DNA of 64,000 bases. It comes from Fimenecus sp045543095 (lineage in GTDB: Bacteria; Bacillota; Clostridia; Oscillospirales; Acutalibacteraceae). Shown in pieces: positions 44,542-52,108 of the stretch. The translations under genes and the position numbers were made by a program. The stretch lies in the NCBI GenBank assembly GCA_045543095.1, contig JAZQMC010000017.1, positions 31,179 to 95,178 of the forward strand. The letters run 5' to 3'. Position 1 is the stretch's first letter, and each line of letters starts with the position of its first letter. The notes under the pieces are model-generated. The model saw only the letters and a program-made list of their open reading frames with translations, did not search any database and had not been told where the DNA came from.

Positions 44542-45240
44542 TTAAAACAAGATTGAACTTGCTATAAGGAATTGACCTGCGTAATACAAAACATGGTTGA
44601 TTATTACATAAGTGTTATTATTTCTGCCACCAAAATAGATATATGAAAGCACAATATCTGAAAGTGCGAACAATACACTGCCTAGAATCATTACAATGTA
44701 TTTAACACTTGTGAATCCACTTGCTACAAATCCGTTGATTGATAAAAGTGCCGTTGCCATTACAAAAACCGTATATATAATTGTAATCGTTCGGAATTTT
44801 CCGTAATTAACCTTGCCCTGCTTCTCCATATGTATGGTGTTGAGGACAAAAATTGAACAAGTAAGAGCATCTACAATAAAATGCCACCACACATATTCGT
44901 CATAGCCCATAAGCACTGCGGGCACAAACAGTGTATGTGCAACCATAAAACTGCCGAAGCCTGCAAAAGAATATGTATCAGAATGGTCTTTATATATGTA
45001 TTTCATATCAAGCCATATATCGCCAAGCATACTGAACACAAGACCAAAAATTATGAGAATTGCATATTCAAAATTATCACGGTTAAGCGAAAATGCCACC
45101 AAAGCCGTAGCAATAAAGCAAAGTGATGCCGCTGCTTTTGTGAAAACCGCTTTTATTCTGTCTTCTTTAACACGGAAATACAGAAAAATACCCGTTACAA
45201 CAATACCAATGGCTAAAACCGTAAAGAATAACCATTCCAT
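44542..45240 (-). CDS. YhhN/TMEM86-family membrane protein (putative lysoplasmalogenase)
   Basis: A 232-residue protein of about eight membrane segments. It shows the YhhN family pattern: LVFSMLGDIWLDM (about 73-85), SFMVAHTLFV, LGSVLFALSDIVLSY and INHVLYYAGQFLIA at the end. Mammalian TMEM86B and some bacterial members cleave the vinyl-ether bond of lysoplasmalogens; clostridia do make plasmalogens, so this role is plausible. I start at the ATG at 45240; a TTG 18 bases further up could extend it. It leads an operon with the GPH transporter. Confidence 0.78.
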   Translation of the reverse strand: MEWLFFTVLAIGIVVTGIFLYFRVKEDRIKAVFTKAAASLCFIATALVAFSLNRDNFEYAILIIFGLVFSMLGDIWLDMKYIYKDHSDTYSFAGFGSFMVAHTLFVPAVLMGYDEYVWWHFIVDALTCSIFVLNTIHMEKQGKVNYGKFRTITIIYTVFVMATALLSINGFVASGFTSVKYIVMILGSVLFALSDIVLSYIYFGGRNNNTYVIINHVLYYAGQFLIASSILF

Positions 45241-45281
45241 AAAAAAGCCCCCAAACAAAATGTTTTTTAATACAATAAAAT

Positions 45282-45310
45282 ATTATACGCTTTATTAAAT
45301 TGAAATTCAA
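45282..45310 (-). promoter_or_regulatory. Promoter for the YhhN-GPH operon
   Basis: On the minus strand -35 TTGAAT (45305-45310), 17 bases, -10 TATAAT (45282-45287). Confidence 0.65.
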
Positions 45311-45329
45311 TAAACAGTATTACCAAAAA

Positions 45330-45509
45330 CTAATTCTGTTTTTTGACAATTCCGTACTCGTCATAGAGTCTGTAATATGGACATTGGTAATTTGATGAAG
45401 TGAGAAAACGCACCATTTCATCTTCGTCAAGATTTATGTCACAGCAATATTCTTCTAACTCATCGTCATAATAATAATTAACGCAGGTTTCGCAATTTGT
45501 TTTTGCCAT
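45330..45509 (-). CDS. DUF6472 family small cysteine-rich protein
   Basis: A 59-residue protein starting at the ATG at 45509 behind GGTGA. Cysteines sit in CETC near the start, in EYCCDINLDEDEM and in QCPYYRLYDEYGIVKKQN, a pattern found in a small clostridial family (DUF6472). It probably binds a metal through the cysteines. It lies 5 bases after the upstream membrane gene, so the two form an operon. Function unknown. Confidence 0.8.
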   Translation of the reverse strand: MAKTNCETCVNYYYDDELEEYCCDINLDEDEMVRFLTSSNYQCPYYRLYDEYGIVKKQN

Positions 45510-45514
45510 ATTTA

Positions 45515-46054
45515 TCACCTTTTTTCGATTAGTTTTACTATTCGTGGTCTGTTATATCGCTGAATGATTACAAACACAGAGTCTGTGAGTGCTGCAATAA
45601 TTGAAGTGATAATAAAAACTAAAGGTACTCCGTATTTCAAAGAAAACAGAATGGGTACAAAACTAAATACAATAATTAATTCGTGTACAACCTCTGCGTT
45701 ACACATTGCTTGAACAATTTCATCCAAGGTGTGATGTTTCGTTTCAAAACTTTCGGGTGACCAAGCAGGAACTTTAGATTTCCACTGCTTAACATTCAAT
45801 TTTTTATATAGTTTCTTTTCAAAACCCTTTTGCTGAAACCATTTTGCATTGTAGTTATAATCACCCTTGTATATCAAACGAAGTCCCAAACCTACAACCA
45901 ATCTCATAACCCAATGATATGAAAAAGTCATAGCAGTTATATAAAGAATTTGAAAAAGGTCGCTTTCAGTAATCCTAAAAATTGTATAAAACAATATAAA
46001 AAGAGAAACCGAAACCACTGTAGCCATATAAAGAATCTTTTTTATTTTAACCAC
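45515..46054 (-). CDS. CrtO-like small membrane protein (acyltransferase family, putative)
   Basis: A 179-residue membrane protein with about four segments. The middle part (AKWFQQKGFEKKLYKKLNVKQWKSK, then PAWSPESF) and the C-terminal YNRPR resemble the glycosyl-4,4'-diaponeurosporenoate acyltransferase (CrtO) family of staphylococci. No carotenoid genes are near, so a different acyl-type role is likely. The start is uncertain: the GTG at 46054 lies inside a GAGGTGG purine run that itself looks like a ribosome site. A candidate promoter (TTGAAA, 17 bases, TAAAGT) lies at about 46070-46100. Confidence 0.6.
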   Translation of the reverse strand: MVKIKKILYMATVVSVSLFILFYTIFRITESDLFQILYITAMTFSYHWVMRLVVGLGLRLIYKGDYNYNAKWFQQKGFEKKLYKKLNVKQWKSKVPAWSPESFETKHHTLDEIVQAMCNAEVVHELIIVFSFVPILFSLKYGVPLVFIITSIIAALTDSVFVIIQRYNRPRIVKLIEKR

Positions 46055-46180
46055 CTCATAATGTTACTTTATCACAAATTGAACGTACTTTCAATTATTT
46101 CGTTATAAAAACCCAAACCATTTCGTTAACAAGGTATTCTTGTCACGCTTATTGTGTAATAACCACTTTTATTATATCTC

Positions 46181-46353
46181 GACAAATTGGGGTTTGTCTA
46201 TCTCAATTCGTAATGCATAATGCGTAATGCGTAATTAAGGGTCTGCGACGCGATTATATGATTGGGTAGTCATTCTGAGGAACGAAGTGACGAAGAATCT
46301 CTACTGGTTTTACTCTCTATTTAAAAGAGATTCTTCGCTTTGCTCAGAATGAC
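46181..46353. repeat. Composite repeat: dyad, heptad array, GGGTCTGCGACGCG block and 85-bp palindromic element
   Basis: In order: GACAAA-N6-TTTGTC (46181-46198); four 7-base AATGCNN-type units (46205-46232); a GGGTCTGCGACGCGATTATAT block from 46239; and an 85-bp palindromic element (46269-46353) with perfect 11-bp ends GTCATTCTGAG/CTCAGAATGAC and inner AGAGATTCTTCG arms. The same order recurs at 63840-64000. This 46055-46476 interval holds no gene; the repeats and the T-arm copy are what I see in it. Confidence 0.75.
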
Positions 46354-46392
46354 ACAGAACAAAATCATCCCGACAAATTCAAATTTATCAAA

Positions 46393-46417
46393 GCAAAAAT
46401 CCTCGCGGGTTCGATTC
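46393..46417 (+). repeat. Inverted T-arm copy beside tRNA-Glu
   Basis: GCAAAAATCCTCGCGGGTTCGATTC matches 13007-13031 near tRNA-Lys at 21 of 25 bases. Its CGGGTTCGATTC end equals the T-arm of the adjacent tRNA-Glu, in the opposite orientation to that gene. Confidence 0.65.
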
Positions 46418-46436
46418 ACTACATTTGAATTCGTGC

Positions 46437-46472
46437 AAAAAAGAAAACAGCCACACTTCGTGTAGCTGTTTC
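46437..46472 (-). terminator. Terminator of the tRNA-Met/tRNA-Glu unit
   Basis: AACAGC (46447-46452) pairs with GCTGTT (46465-46470), extended by CACAC/GTGT with one mismatch; on the minus strand TTTTCTTTTTT follows. Confidence 0.82.
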
Positions 46473-46476
46473 TTTT

Positions 46477-46551
46477 TGGTGACCCGGACGGGAATCGAAC
46501 CCGTGTTACCGCCGTGAAAGGGCGGTGTCTTAACCGCTTGACCACCGGGCC
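46477..46551 (-). tRNA. tRNA-Glu (anticodon TTC)
   Basis: Cloverleaf on the minus strand: acceptor GGCCCGG/CCGGGTC with one G-T pair, anticodon arm CCGCC-CTTTCAC-GGCGG with anticodon TTC, T-arm ACGGG-TTCGATT-CCCGT, discriminator A, encoded CCA (46477-46479). It follows tRNA-Met by 5 bases and shares its promoter. Confidence 0.96.
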
Positions 46552-46556
46552 ATATT

Positions 46557-46633
46557 TGGTAGCGGCAACGGGACTTGAACCTGTGACCTTCCGGGTATGA
46601 ACCGGACGCTCTAGCCAACTAAGCTATGCCGCC
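46557..46633 (-). tRNA. tRNA-Met (anticodon CAT), elongator type
   Basis: Cloverleaf on the minus strand: acceptor GGCGGCA/TGCCGCT, anticodon arm TCCGG-TTCATAC-CCGGA, encoded CCA. The G1-U72 pair and the lack of three G-C pairs in the anticodon stem argue for elongator, not initiator; tRNA-Ile(CAT) is less likely. The T-stem ACAGG/CCCGT has one A-C mismatch. Confidence 0.92.
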
Positions 46634-46661
46634 ATGTAGCCGCCGTTTTGACGGCTTGACT

Positions 46662-46690
46662 ATTATAATATATGATTTTTGATTTGTCAA
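46662..46690 (-). promoter_or_regulatory. Consensus promoter of the tRNA-Met/tRNA-Glu unit
   Basis: On the minus strand -35 TTGACA (46685-46690), 17 bases, -10 TATAAT (46662-46667), a perfect match to sigma-A consensus. A small AGCCG/CGGCT hairpin lies between it and tRNA-Met. Confidence 0.88.
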
Positions 46691-46782
46691 CAACTTTTTA
46701 CAAATATTTTGTACAATTTTTTTGAAATTATTAAAGCAGAAGTATTACCTCCCGCCTTACAACTGATTAAACATTATAAAAA

Positions 46783-46830
46783 ATACCACGAGCCGATAGA
46801 CACGCGGTATCGCGGAAAATATGCCAAAAA
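46783..46830 (-). repeat. 48-bp dispersed repeat, copy 2 (argF terminator)
   Basis: Matches 20048-20095 at 44 of 48 bases. It starts only 3 bases past the argF stop. On the minus strand its ATACCGCG/CGTGGTAT hairpin is followed by TTTTTTAT, so this copy probably serves as the terminator of the arginine cluster. Confidence 0.75.
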
Positions 46831-46833
46831 GAA

Positions 46834-47745
46834 TTATTTTTTCTCCATAAGAGCAACCATAACTGCTTTCTGTGCGTGAAGTCTGTTTTCTGCTTCATCG
46901 AAAATCATATCTGCATAAGACTCAAAAACATCCTCGGTGATTTCTTCGCCACGGTGAGCAGGAAGACAATGCTGAACCATACAACCGCTGTTTGCAACAC
47001 CTAAAAGTTCACGGTTAATCTGGTAAACACCTTCAAAAACCTTTTTCCTTTCTGTTGCCTCTTGTTCCTGTCCCATTGATGCCCAAACGTCTGTGAATAT
47101 TACATCTGCACCCTCGCAGGCTTTCATCGGGTCACGGTAAAGACCAAAACCGCTGTAATCCTTTGCAAAATCGAGTACTCTCTTATCGGGGTCATAGTTT
47201 TCGGGGCAAGCAACAGTAACGTCCATACCCATTTTAAGACCACCCACGATAAGTGAGTTTGCCATATTGTTACCGTCACCGATATATGTCATTTTAAGTC
47301 CGTCAAGGTGACCTTTGTGTTCACGAACAGTCATAAGGTCTGCAAGCACCTGACAAGGATGACAGAAATCTGTAAGTCCGTTGATTATCGGAATAGAACC
47401 ATACTTTGCAAGGCTTTCAACTTCACTCTGCTCAAAAGTTCTAATCATAATACCATCAAGATAACGGGAAAGAACACGCGCTGTATCCTGAATTGGTTCA
47501 CCACGGCCGATTTGAAGGTCACGATTTGACAAAAACAATGCCTGACCGCCCAACTGATACATACCTGTTTCAAAAGAAACACGAGTACGAGTTGATGATT
47601 TTTGGAAAATCATACCAAGTGTCTGCCCTGCAAGGCGATGATGCTTAATTCCGTTTTTATTTTCATATTTCAACTGGTCTGCAAGATTAAGAAGATTTGT
47701 AATTTCTTCAGTTGAAAGTGAAAGCATACTTAAAAGATGTTTCAT
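46834..47745 (-). CDS. argF: Ornithine carbamoyltransferase
   Basis: Joins ornithine and carbamoyl phosphate to citrulline. The 303-residue product has the carbamoyl-phosphate motif KSSTRTR (about 49-55), the DFCHPCQVLADL block, the ornithine-loop region, and the HCLPAHRGEE catalytic loop (about 262-271). Position at the end of the arginine cluster favours the biosynthetic enzyme over a catabolic arcB. Three bases separate it from argD. Confidence 0.96.
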   Translation of the reverse strand: MKHLLSMLSLSTEEITNLLNLADQLKYENKNGIKHHRLAGQTLGMIFQKSSTRTRVSFETGMYQLGGQALFLSNRDLQIGRGEPIQDTARVLSRYLDGIMIRTFEQSEVESLAKYGSIPIINGLTDFCHPCQVLADLMTVREHKGHLDGLKMTYIGDGNNMANSLIVGGLKMGMDVTVACPENYDPDKRVLDFAKDYSGFGLYRDPMKACEGADVIFTDVWASMGQEQEATERKKVFEGVYQINRELLGVANSGCMVQHCLPAHRGEEITEDVFESYADMIFDEAENRLHAQKAVMVALMEKK

Positions 47746-47748
47746 AAT

Positions 47749-48921
47749 TTATACCTCTGCAATAATATTTTTTAAAATTTCAATGCCCTTGTCAATTTCT
47801 TCTTTTGAAATTACAAGTGGTGGCAACATACGAAGCTTTGTTTTAGCGGTGAGAATCAATAGTCCGTTCTCACTGCATTTTTTTGCAATTTCACCGGCAT
47901 TTTTGGTTTTAAGCTCAATACCAAGCATAAGTCCAAGACCGGTAATTGACTTGACCTCATCTATTTCTGCAAGTTTTTCTCTTATATACTCCCCTTTTTT
48001 TGTAACTTCATTTAAAAAGTCATTTGTGAGAGTGTTAAGAATATATTTAGCACCTGCACAAGCAACGGGATTCCCGCCGAAAGTTGTTCCGTGAGTTCCT
48101 GCTGTTAATACATTTGCACATTTTTCTGTACAAAGACAAGCACCCATTGGAAGACCGTTACCGATACCCTTTGCACTTGTTACCACATCGGGTGAAATTC
48201 CTGCGTGTTGGTAAGCAAACAATTTACCTGTTCTGCCCATACCTGTCTGAACTTCGTCAATTATAAGAAGAATATCTTTCTCTTTGCAGACTTTTTCAAT
48301 AGTTTTAAGGTATTCAAAATCGGTTGGAACAACTCCACCCTCACCTTGAACAACCTCAAGGATAATTGCACAGACGGTGTCATCTGCCATTCCCAAAAAC
48401 TGCTCTATGTTGCCTGACTCTGCGTATTTAAAGCCTTGTACAAAAGGATTAAAGAACTTGTGATAATGCTCTTGTCCCGTAGCGGTAATTGTAGCCATTG
48501 TTCTGCCGTGAAAAGAATTCACAAGAGTGATTATGTTGTAACGGTTTTCGCCGTATTTATCGAAGCTATATTTTCTTGCTAACTTGATTGCACATTCATT
48601 GGCTTCTGCACCCGAATTGCAAAGGAAAACACGGTTAAAACCTGTTCTTGTTGTAAGCATTTCTGTGTATTCAGCAACGGTAGAGTTATAGTAAAGGTTT
48701 GATGTATGTTGAACCTTTTTAAGTTGTTCTGTAACAGCATTTATCCAACCTTCATTGTTATAACCCAATGAATTAACACCGATACCCGAACCGAAGTCAA
48801 TTACCTCGTTACCCTCGCTGTCAATAAATGTTGCACCCTTACCCTTTTCGATTGAAACAGGAAAATGTGCATATGTAGGCATTAAACTATTATCTGCCTG
48901 AGTTTTAATATTTTCTAACAT
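47749..48921 (-). CDS. argD: Acetylornithine aminotransferase
   Basis: Class III PLP aminotransferase making N-acetylornithine from the semialdehyde and glutamate. The 390-residue product has FLCNSGAEANE, the NSFHGRTMAT segment, IIDEVQTGMGRTG with the PLP aspartate nearby, and the Schiff-base lysine in TSAKGIGNGLPMGA (about 243). Length and gene position fit argD. It lies 15 bases after argB. Confidence 0.95.
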   Translation of the reverse strand: MLENIKTQADNSLMPTYAHFPVSIEKGKGATFIDSEGNEVIDFGSGIGVNSLGYNNEGWINAVTEQLKKVQHTSNLYYNSTVAEYTEMLTTRTGFNRVFLCNSGAEANECAIKLARKYSFDKYGENRYNIITLVNSFHGRTMATITATGQEHYHKFFNPFVQGFKYAESGNIEQFLGMADDTVCAIILEVVQGEGGVVPTDFEYLKTIEKVCKEKDILLIIDEVQTGMGRTGKLFAYQHAGISPDVVTSAKGIGNGLPMGACLCTEKCANVLTAGTHGTTFGGNPVACAGAKYILNTLTNDFLNEVTKKGEYIREKLAEIDEVKSITGLGLMLGIELKTKNAGEIAKKCSENGLLILTAKTKLRMLPPLVISKEEIDKGIEILKNIIAEV

Positions 48922-48936
48922 TATGTATCACCTGAA

Positions 48937-49800
48937 TTAAAGGAACATTGTGCCGATACCTGAATCTGTAAGCATTTCAATGAGTATAGAGTGAGGAATT
49001 CTGCCGTCAATAATATGTGTACGCTTAACACCACGACGGACAGCCTCAACACAGCAATCAATTTTTGGAATCATACCGCCCTTGATGATGCCCTGACTTT
49101 TAAGTTGTGGCACTTCACTTACATTAACACTATGAATGAGAGTATTTTCATCGTCCTTATCTCTTAAAAGTCCACGTACATCCGTCATAAGAAGAAGTTT
49201 TTCAGCACCGAGAGCCGCTGCGATTTTAGCCGCCGCAATATCCGCATTGATATTGTAAACCTCGCCATTTTCTCCGCCACCAACGGTTGAGATTACGGGG
49301 ATATAGTGTTGGTCAAGAATACCGTCAACAAGTGTTGTATCAACATCAATAATATCACCGACAAAACCGATGTCCTTATCCTCAACCTTTTTAGCCTTAA
49401 TCATTCCGTCGTCAAGTCCGCAAATACCGATTGCGTGACCACCGTGAAGATGAAGATGATGAACAAGTCTTTTGTTGACCTTTCCTGCAAGTACCATCTG
49501 CACAACATCAACTGTTTCTTCGTCTGTATAACGAAGGCCGTCCACAAATTTTGACTCCTTGCCGATTTTAGTAAGCATTTCGTTGATTTCAGGTCCACCA
49601 CCGTGAACAAGCACAACATTAATGCCGACTGAACGAAGAAGAACAATATCAGTCATAACTGCGTCCTGTAAATCCTCGTTAATCATAGCGTTTCCGCCGT
49701 ATTTTATAACAACTGTTTTTCCGTGATAATGCTGAATATACGGAAGTGCCTGAACAAGCACCTCACTACGGTCAGCATGTGTAAGTTTTGAAATGTCCAT
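48937..49800 (-). CDS. argB: Acetylglutamate kinase
   Basis: Phosphorylates N-acetylglutamate, usually the arginine-inhibited step in organisms with an argJ cycle. The 287-residue product begins at the ATG at 49800 behind GGAG; an in-frame extension to 49830 lacks a ribosome site. Motifs: VIKYGGNAM, VLVHGGGPEIN and the C-terminal GGMIPKIDCC lysine region. Fits the amino-acid kinase family. It lies 13 bases after argJ. Confidence 0.96.
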   Translation of the reverse strand: MDISKLTHADRSEVLVQALPYIQHYHGKTVVIKYGGNAMINEDLQDAVMTDIVLLRSVGINVVLVHGGGPEINEMLTKIGKESKFVDGLRYTDEETVDVVQMVLAGKVNKRLVHHLHLHGGHAIGICGLDDGMIKAKKVEDKDIGFVGDIIDVDTTLVDGILDQHYIPVISTVGGGENGEVYNINADIAAAKIAAALGAEKLLLMTDVRGLLRDKDDENTLIHSVNVSEVPQLKSQGIIKGGMIPKIDCCVEAVRRGVKRTHIIDGRIPHSILIEMLTDSGIGTMFL

Positions 49801-49813
49801 AATTTTTCTCCAA

Positions 49814-51028
49814 TTAGGTTCTATAATCACCGTTTATTTTAACATATTCATATGTCAAATCGCAACCATAAGCTGTTGCGTTAAACTCTCCGTCATTGAG
49901 AGAAACTATAATATAAACTTCGTCTTCAACAAGAACCTGCTTTGCAATTTCTTCAGAAAATTCTATTCCTGCACCGTCTTTGCAAACTGCGATTTCCCCG
50001 CCTTTTGACTTGAATGAAACATCGACTTTGTTGACATCGATGTCAACACCCGCATAACCAAGAGCACATAAAATTCTGCCCCAGTTTGCATCTGACCCGA
50101 ACATTGCAGCCTTAACGAGGGAAGAGCAAATAACACTCTTTGCACAAACCTTTGCAATCTCTTTTGATTTTGCACCGCTTACCTGACATTCAACGAGTTT
50201 TGTTGCACCCTCACCGTCTTTTGCCATAAGCTTAACTAACTTTTCGCAGATTGCATTAAGTGCAGAAACGAATGTGAAATAATCTTCATTTTCTGTTTCA
50301 ATTCGTGCATTTCCACAAAGACCTGATGCAAGAAGAGCAACAGTATCGTTGGTTGAAGTGTCGCCATCAACTGAAAGCATATTGAAACTATCTTTAACAA
50401 CTTCTAAAAGTGCTTTTTTAAGCATCTCACTTGAGATATTTGCATCGGTTGTTATAAATCCGAGCATTGTTGCCATATTTGGGTGAATCATACCGCTACC
50501 CTTTGAGATAGCACCGATTTTACATTCCTTACCACCTAATGTGAATGAAACTGCAAACTCTTTTTTTACGGTATCAGTTGTCATAATTGCCTGAGCAGCA
50601 TTATCTGAGCCATCTTCACTTAATTCTGCAACGAGCTGTGACATACCCTTCTGGATTGGCTCAATATCGATTGGCTGACCGATAACACCGGTTGAAGCAA
50701 CGACAAAATCAGTTGGTTTAAGATTTGTAGCCTTTGCAACGATTTCGCACATCATTTCAGCTTTTTCAACACCGTCAGCATTACAGGTATTGGCGATACC
50801 ACTGTTACAAATTACGCCGTAAGCCTTACCGTCTGCGATATTATTTCTCGTAACTGTAATTGGGGCACCGTAAACCAGGTTCTGTGTGTAAACTGCTGCT
50901 GTATCACATTCAGTTTCACAGAGAATGAGTGCCAAATCCTTTTTCGTTTTATTTTTTCTGATTCCACAGTGAATACCACTCGCTTTAAAACCTTTTGGAG
51001 CAGTAACACCACCATTTATAAATTGCAT
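49814..51028 (-). CDS. argJ: Bifunctional ornithine acetyltransferase / N-acetylglutamate synthase
   Basis: Moves the acetyl group from acetylornithine to glutamate, making arginine synthesis cyclic. The 404-residue product starts at the ATG at 51028 with GGTGA upstream. It holds the self-cleavage site in HPNMATMLGF, where the threonine of ATML becomes the N-terminal nucleophile of the beta chain (about residue 180), plus SVDGDTSTNDT further on. Whether it is mono- or bifunctional cannot be read; no separate argA or argE is in the cluster, which suits the cyclic route. Confidence 0.94.
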   Translation of the reverse strand: MQFINGGVTAPKGFKASGIHCGIRKNKTKKDLALILCETECDTAAVYTQNLVYGAPITVTRNNIADGKAYGVICNSGIANTCNADGVEKAEMMCEIVAKATNLKPTDFVVASTGVIGQPIDIEPIQKGMSQLVAELSEDGSDNAAQAIMTTDTVKKEFAVSFTLGGKECKIGAISKGSGMIHPNMATMLGFITTDANISSEMLKKALLEVVKDSFNMLSVDGDTSTNDTVALLASGLCGNARIETENEDYFTFVSALNAICEKLVKLMAKDGEGATKLVECQVSGAKSKEIAKVCAKSVICSSLVKAAMFGSDANWGRILCALGYAGVDIDVNKVDVSFKSKGGEIAVCKDGAGIEFSEEIAKQVLVEDEVYIIVSLNDGEFNATAYGCDLTYEYVKINGDYRT

Positions 51029-51043
51029 ATTATTCACCAAATC

Positions 51044-51976
51044 TTATATATTTAATTGAAATTTGGGGTCTAATCCCATTTTAACATTCAAGCATTGTAC
51101 AGCGGCACCGGAAGCGCCTTTGCCGAGATTATCATATCTTGCGATAAGTAGAATTCTGTCTTCATTACCGCAGACTGTAACTTCCATACCGTCGTTTTCA
51201 CTCATTTTATTACCTGCGATAAAACCGTTTTCATCAATGCTTTCTTTATACTTTACAATATCTGAATTGTATTTTTCTTTATATAAAGCCTTGATATCCT
51301 CTGCAGTTTTGCCGTTCTTCAAATCCTTTTTGAAAAGTGGCACTGTCATAACCATACCGCTGAAATAATCGCAGATATAGGGTGAGAAAATTGGCTCATT
51401 ATTAAGACCTGAAATCACTTTCATTTCTTTTAAGTGCTTGTGTTGTTGAGTAAGAGCATATTCTCTTGGAGCATCTAAAGATAAGTCACGGTTTTCGTCT
51501 TCGTACTGTGCAATACCGCTTTTACCGGCACCGCTATAACCTGACAAGGCATGACAAGAGATACAGATGTCCTTATCAACAATTCCTGCATCAACTAATG
51601 GTTTAACAAGTGCGATGAATCCACTTGCATAACAACCCGGAACTGCAATTCTCTTTGAATTTTTGAGTTTGTTCTCAAAGTCTTCACTTAATTCTGGGAA
51701 ACCGTAAGCCCACCCCTCATTTGTACGATGTGCAGTTGATGTATCAATTACAACTGTGTTTTCATTTTCAATAAGACTTACTGCCTCAATTGCTGCTGCA
51801 TCAGGAAGGCAGAGAAATGCAATATCCGCACTATTGAGTGCCTGTTTACGAGCATTTGTATCTTTTCTTAAATTTTCGGGAAGAGTGATAAGCTCAATAT
51901 CTTCTCTTTTTGCAAGACGGTCAAAAATTTTAAGTCCGGTTGTACCCTGACTACCATCAATGAATATTTTGGTCAT
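51044..51976 (-). CDS. argC: N-acetyl-gamma-glutamyl-phosphate reductase (type 2, short form)
   Basis: NADPH-dependent reductase producing the semialdehyde. The 310-residue product is the short type 2 form (about 310) rather than the 340-residue type 1 form. Motifs: IDGSQGTTGLKI nucleotide-binding start, DTSTAHR, the active-site cysteine in VPGCYASGF (about residue 113) and CHALSGYSGAGKSG. It follows argH after a repeat-bearing gap of 132 bases. Confidence 0.94.
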   Translation of the reverse strand: MTKIFIDGSQGTTGLKIFDRLAKREDIELITLPENLRKDTNARKQALNSADIAFLCLPDAAAIEAVSLIENENTVVIDTSTAHRTNEGWAYGFPELSEDFENKLKNSKRIAVPGCYASGFIALVKPLVDAGIVDKDICISCHALSGYSGAGKSGIAQYEDENRDLSLDAPREYALTQQHKHLKEMKVISGLNNEPIFSPYICDYFSGMVMTVPLFKKDLKNGKTAEDIKALYKEKYNSDIVKYKESIDENGFIAGNKMSENDGMEVTVCGNEDRILLIARYDNLGKGASGAAVQCLNVKMGLDPKFQLNI

Positions 51977-52000
51977 ATATATTTTCCTTTATTTTACATT

Positions 52001-52096
52001 TCCCTCCCTCATTGAGGGAGGTCGCAACACGATAGTGTTGACGAAGGGAGTAACTCCCCCAGTCTGCTTCGCAGACAGCCCCCTCAAAGATGGGGC
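52001..52096. repeat. Palindrome-ended MITE-like element, copy C
   Basis: CTCCCTCATTGAGGGAG (52004-52020) on the left, a CAACAC/GTGTTG and a GTCTGC-TTC-GCAGAC hairpin inside, and CCCCCTC...GGGGC on the right. It is a shorter, more diverged relative of copies A and B and lies inside the arginine cluster between argH and argC. Confidence 0.65.
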
Positions 52097-52108
52097 GGAA
52101 TAGTTACA

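Noticed and set aside
46181..46353. CRISPR array
   Set aside because: The 7-bp repeats are too short and lack spacers; no cas genes are present.
46321..46618. Two overlapping open frames over tRNA-Glu, tRNA-Met and the palindromic element
   Set aside because: They run through tRNA and repeat DNA; the CVILSKAKNLF ending is just the palindromic repeat translated.
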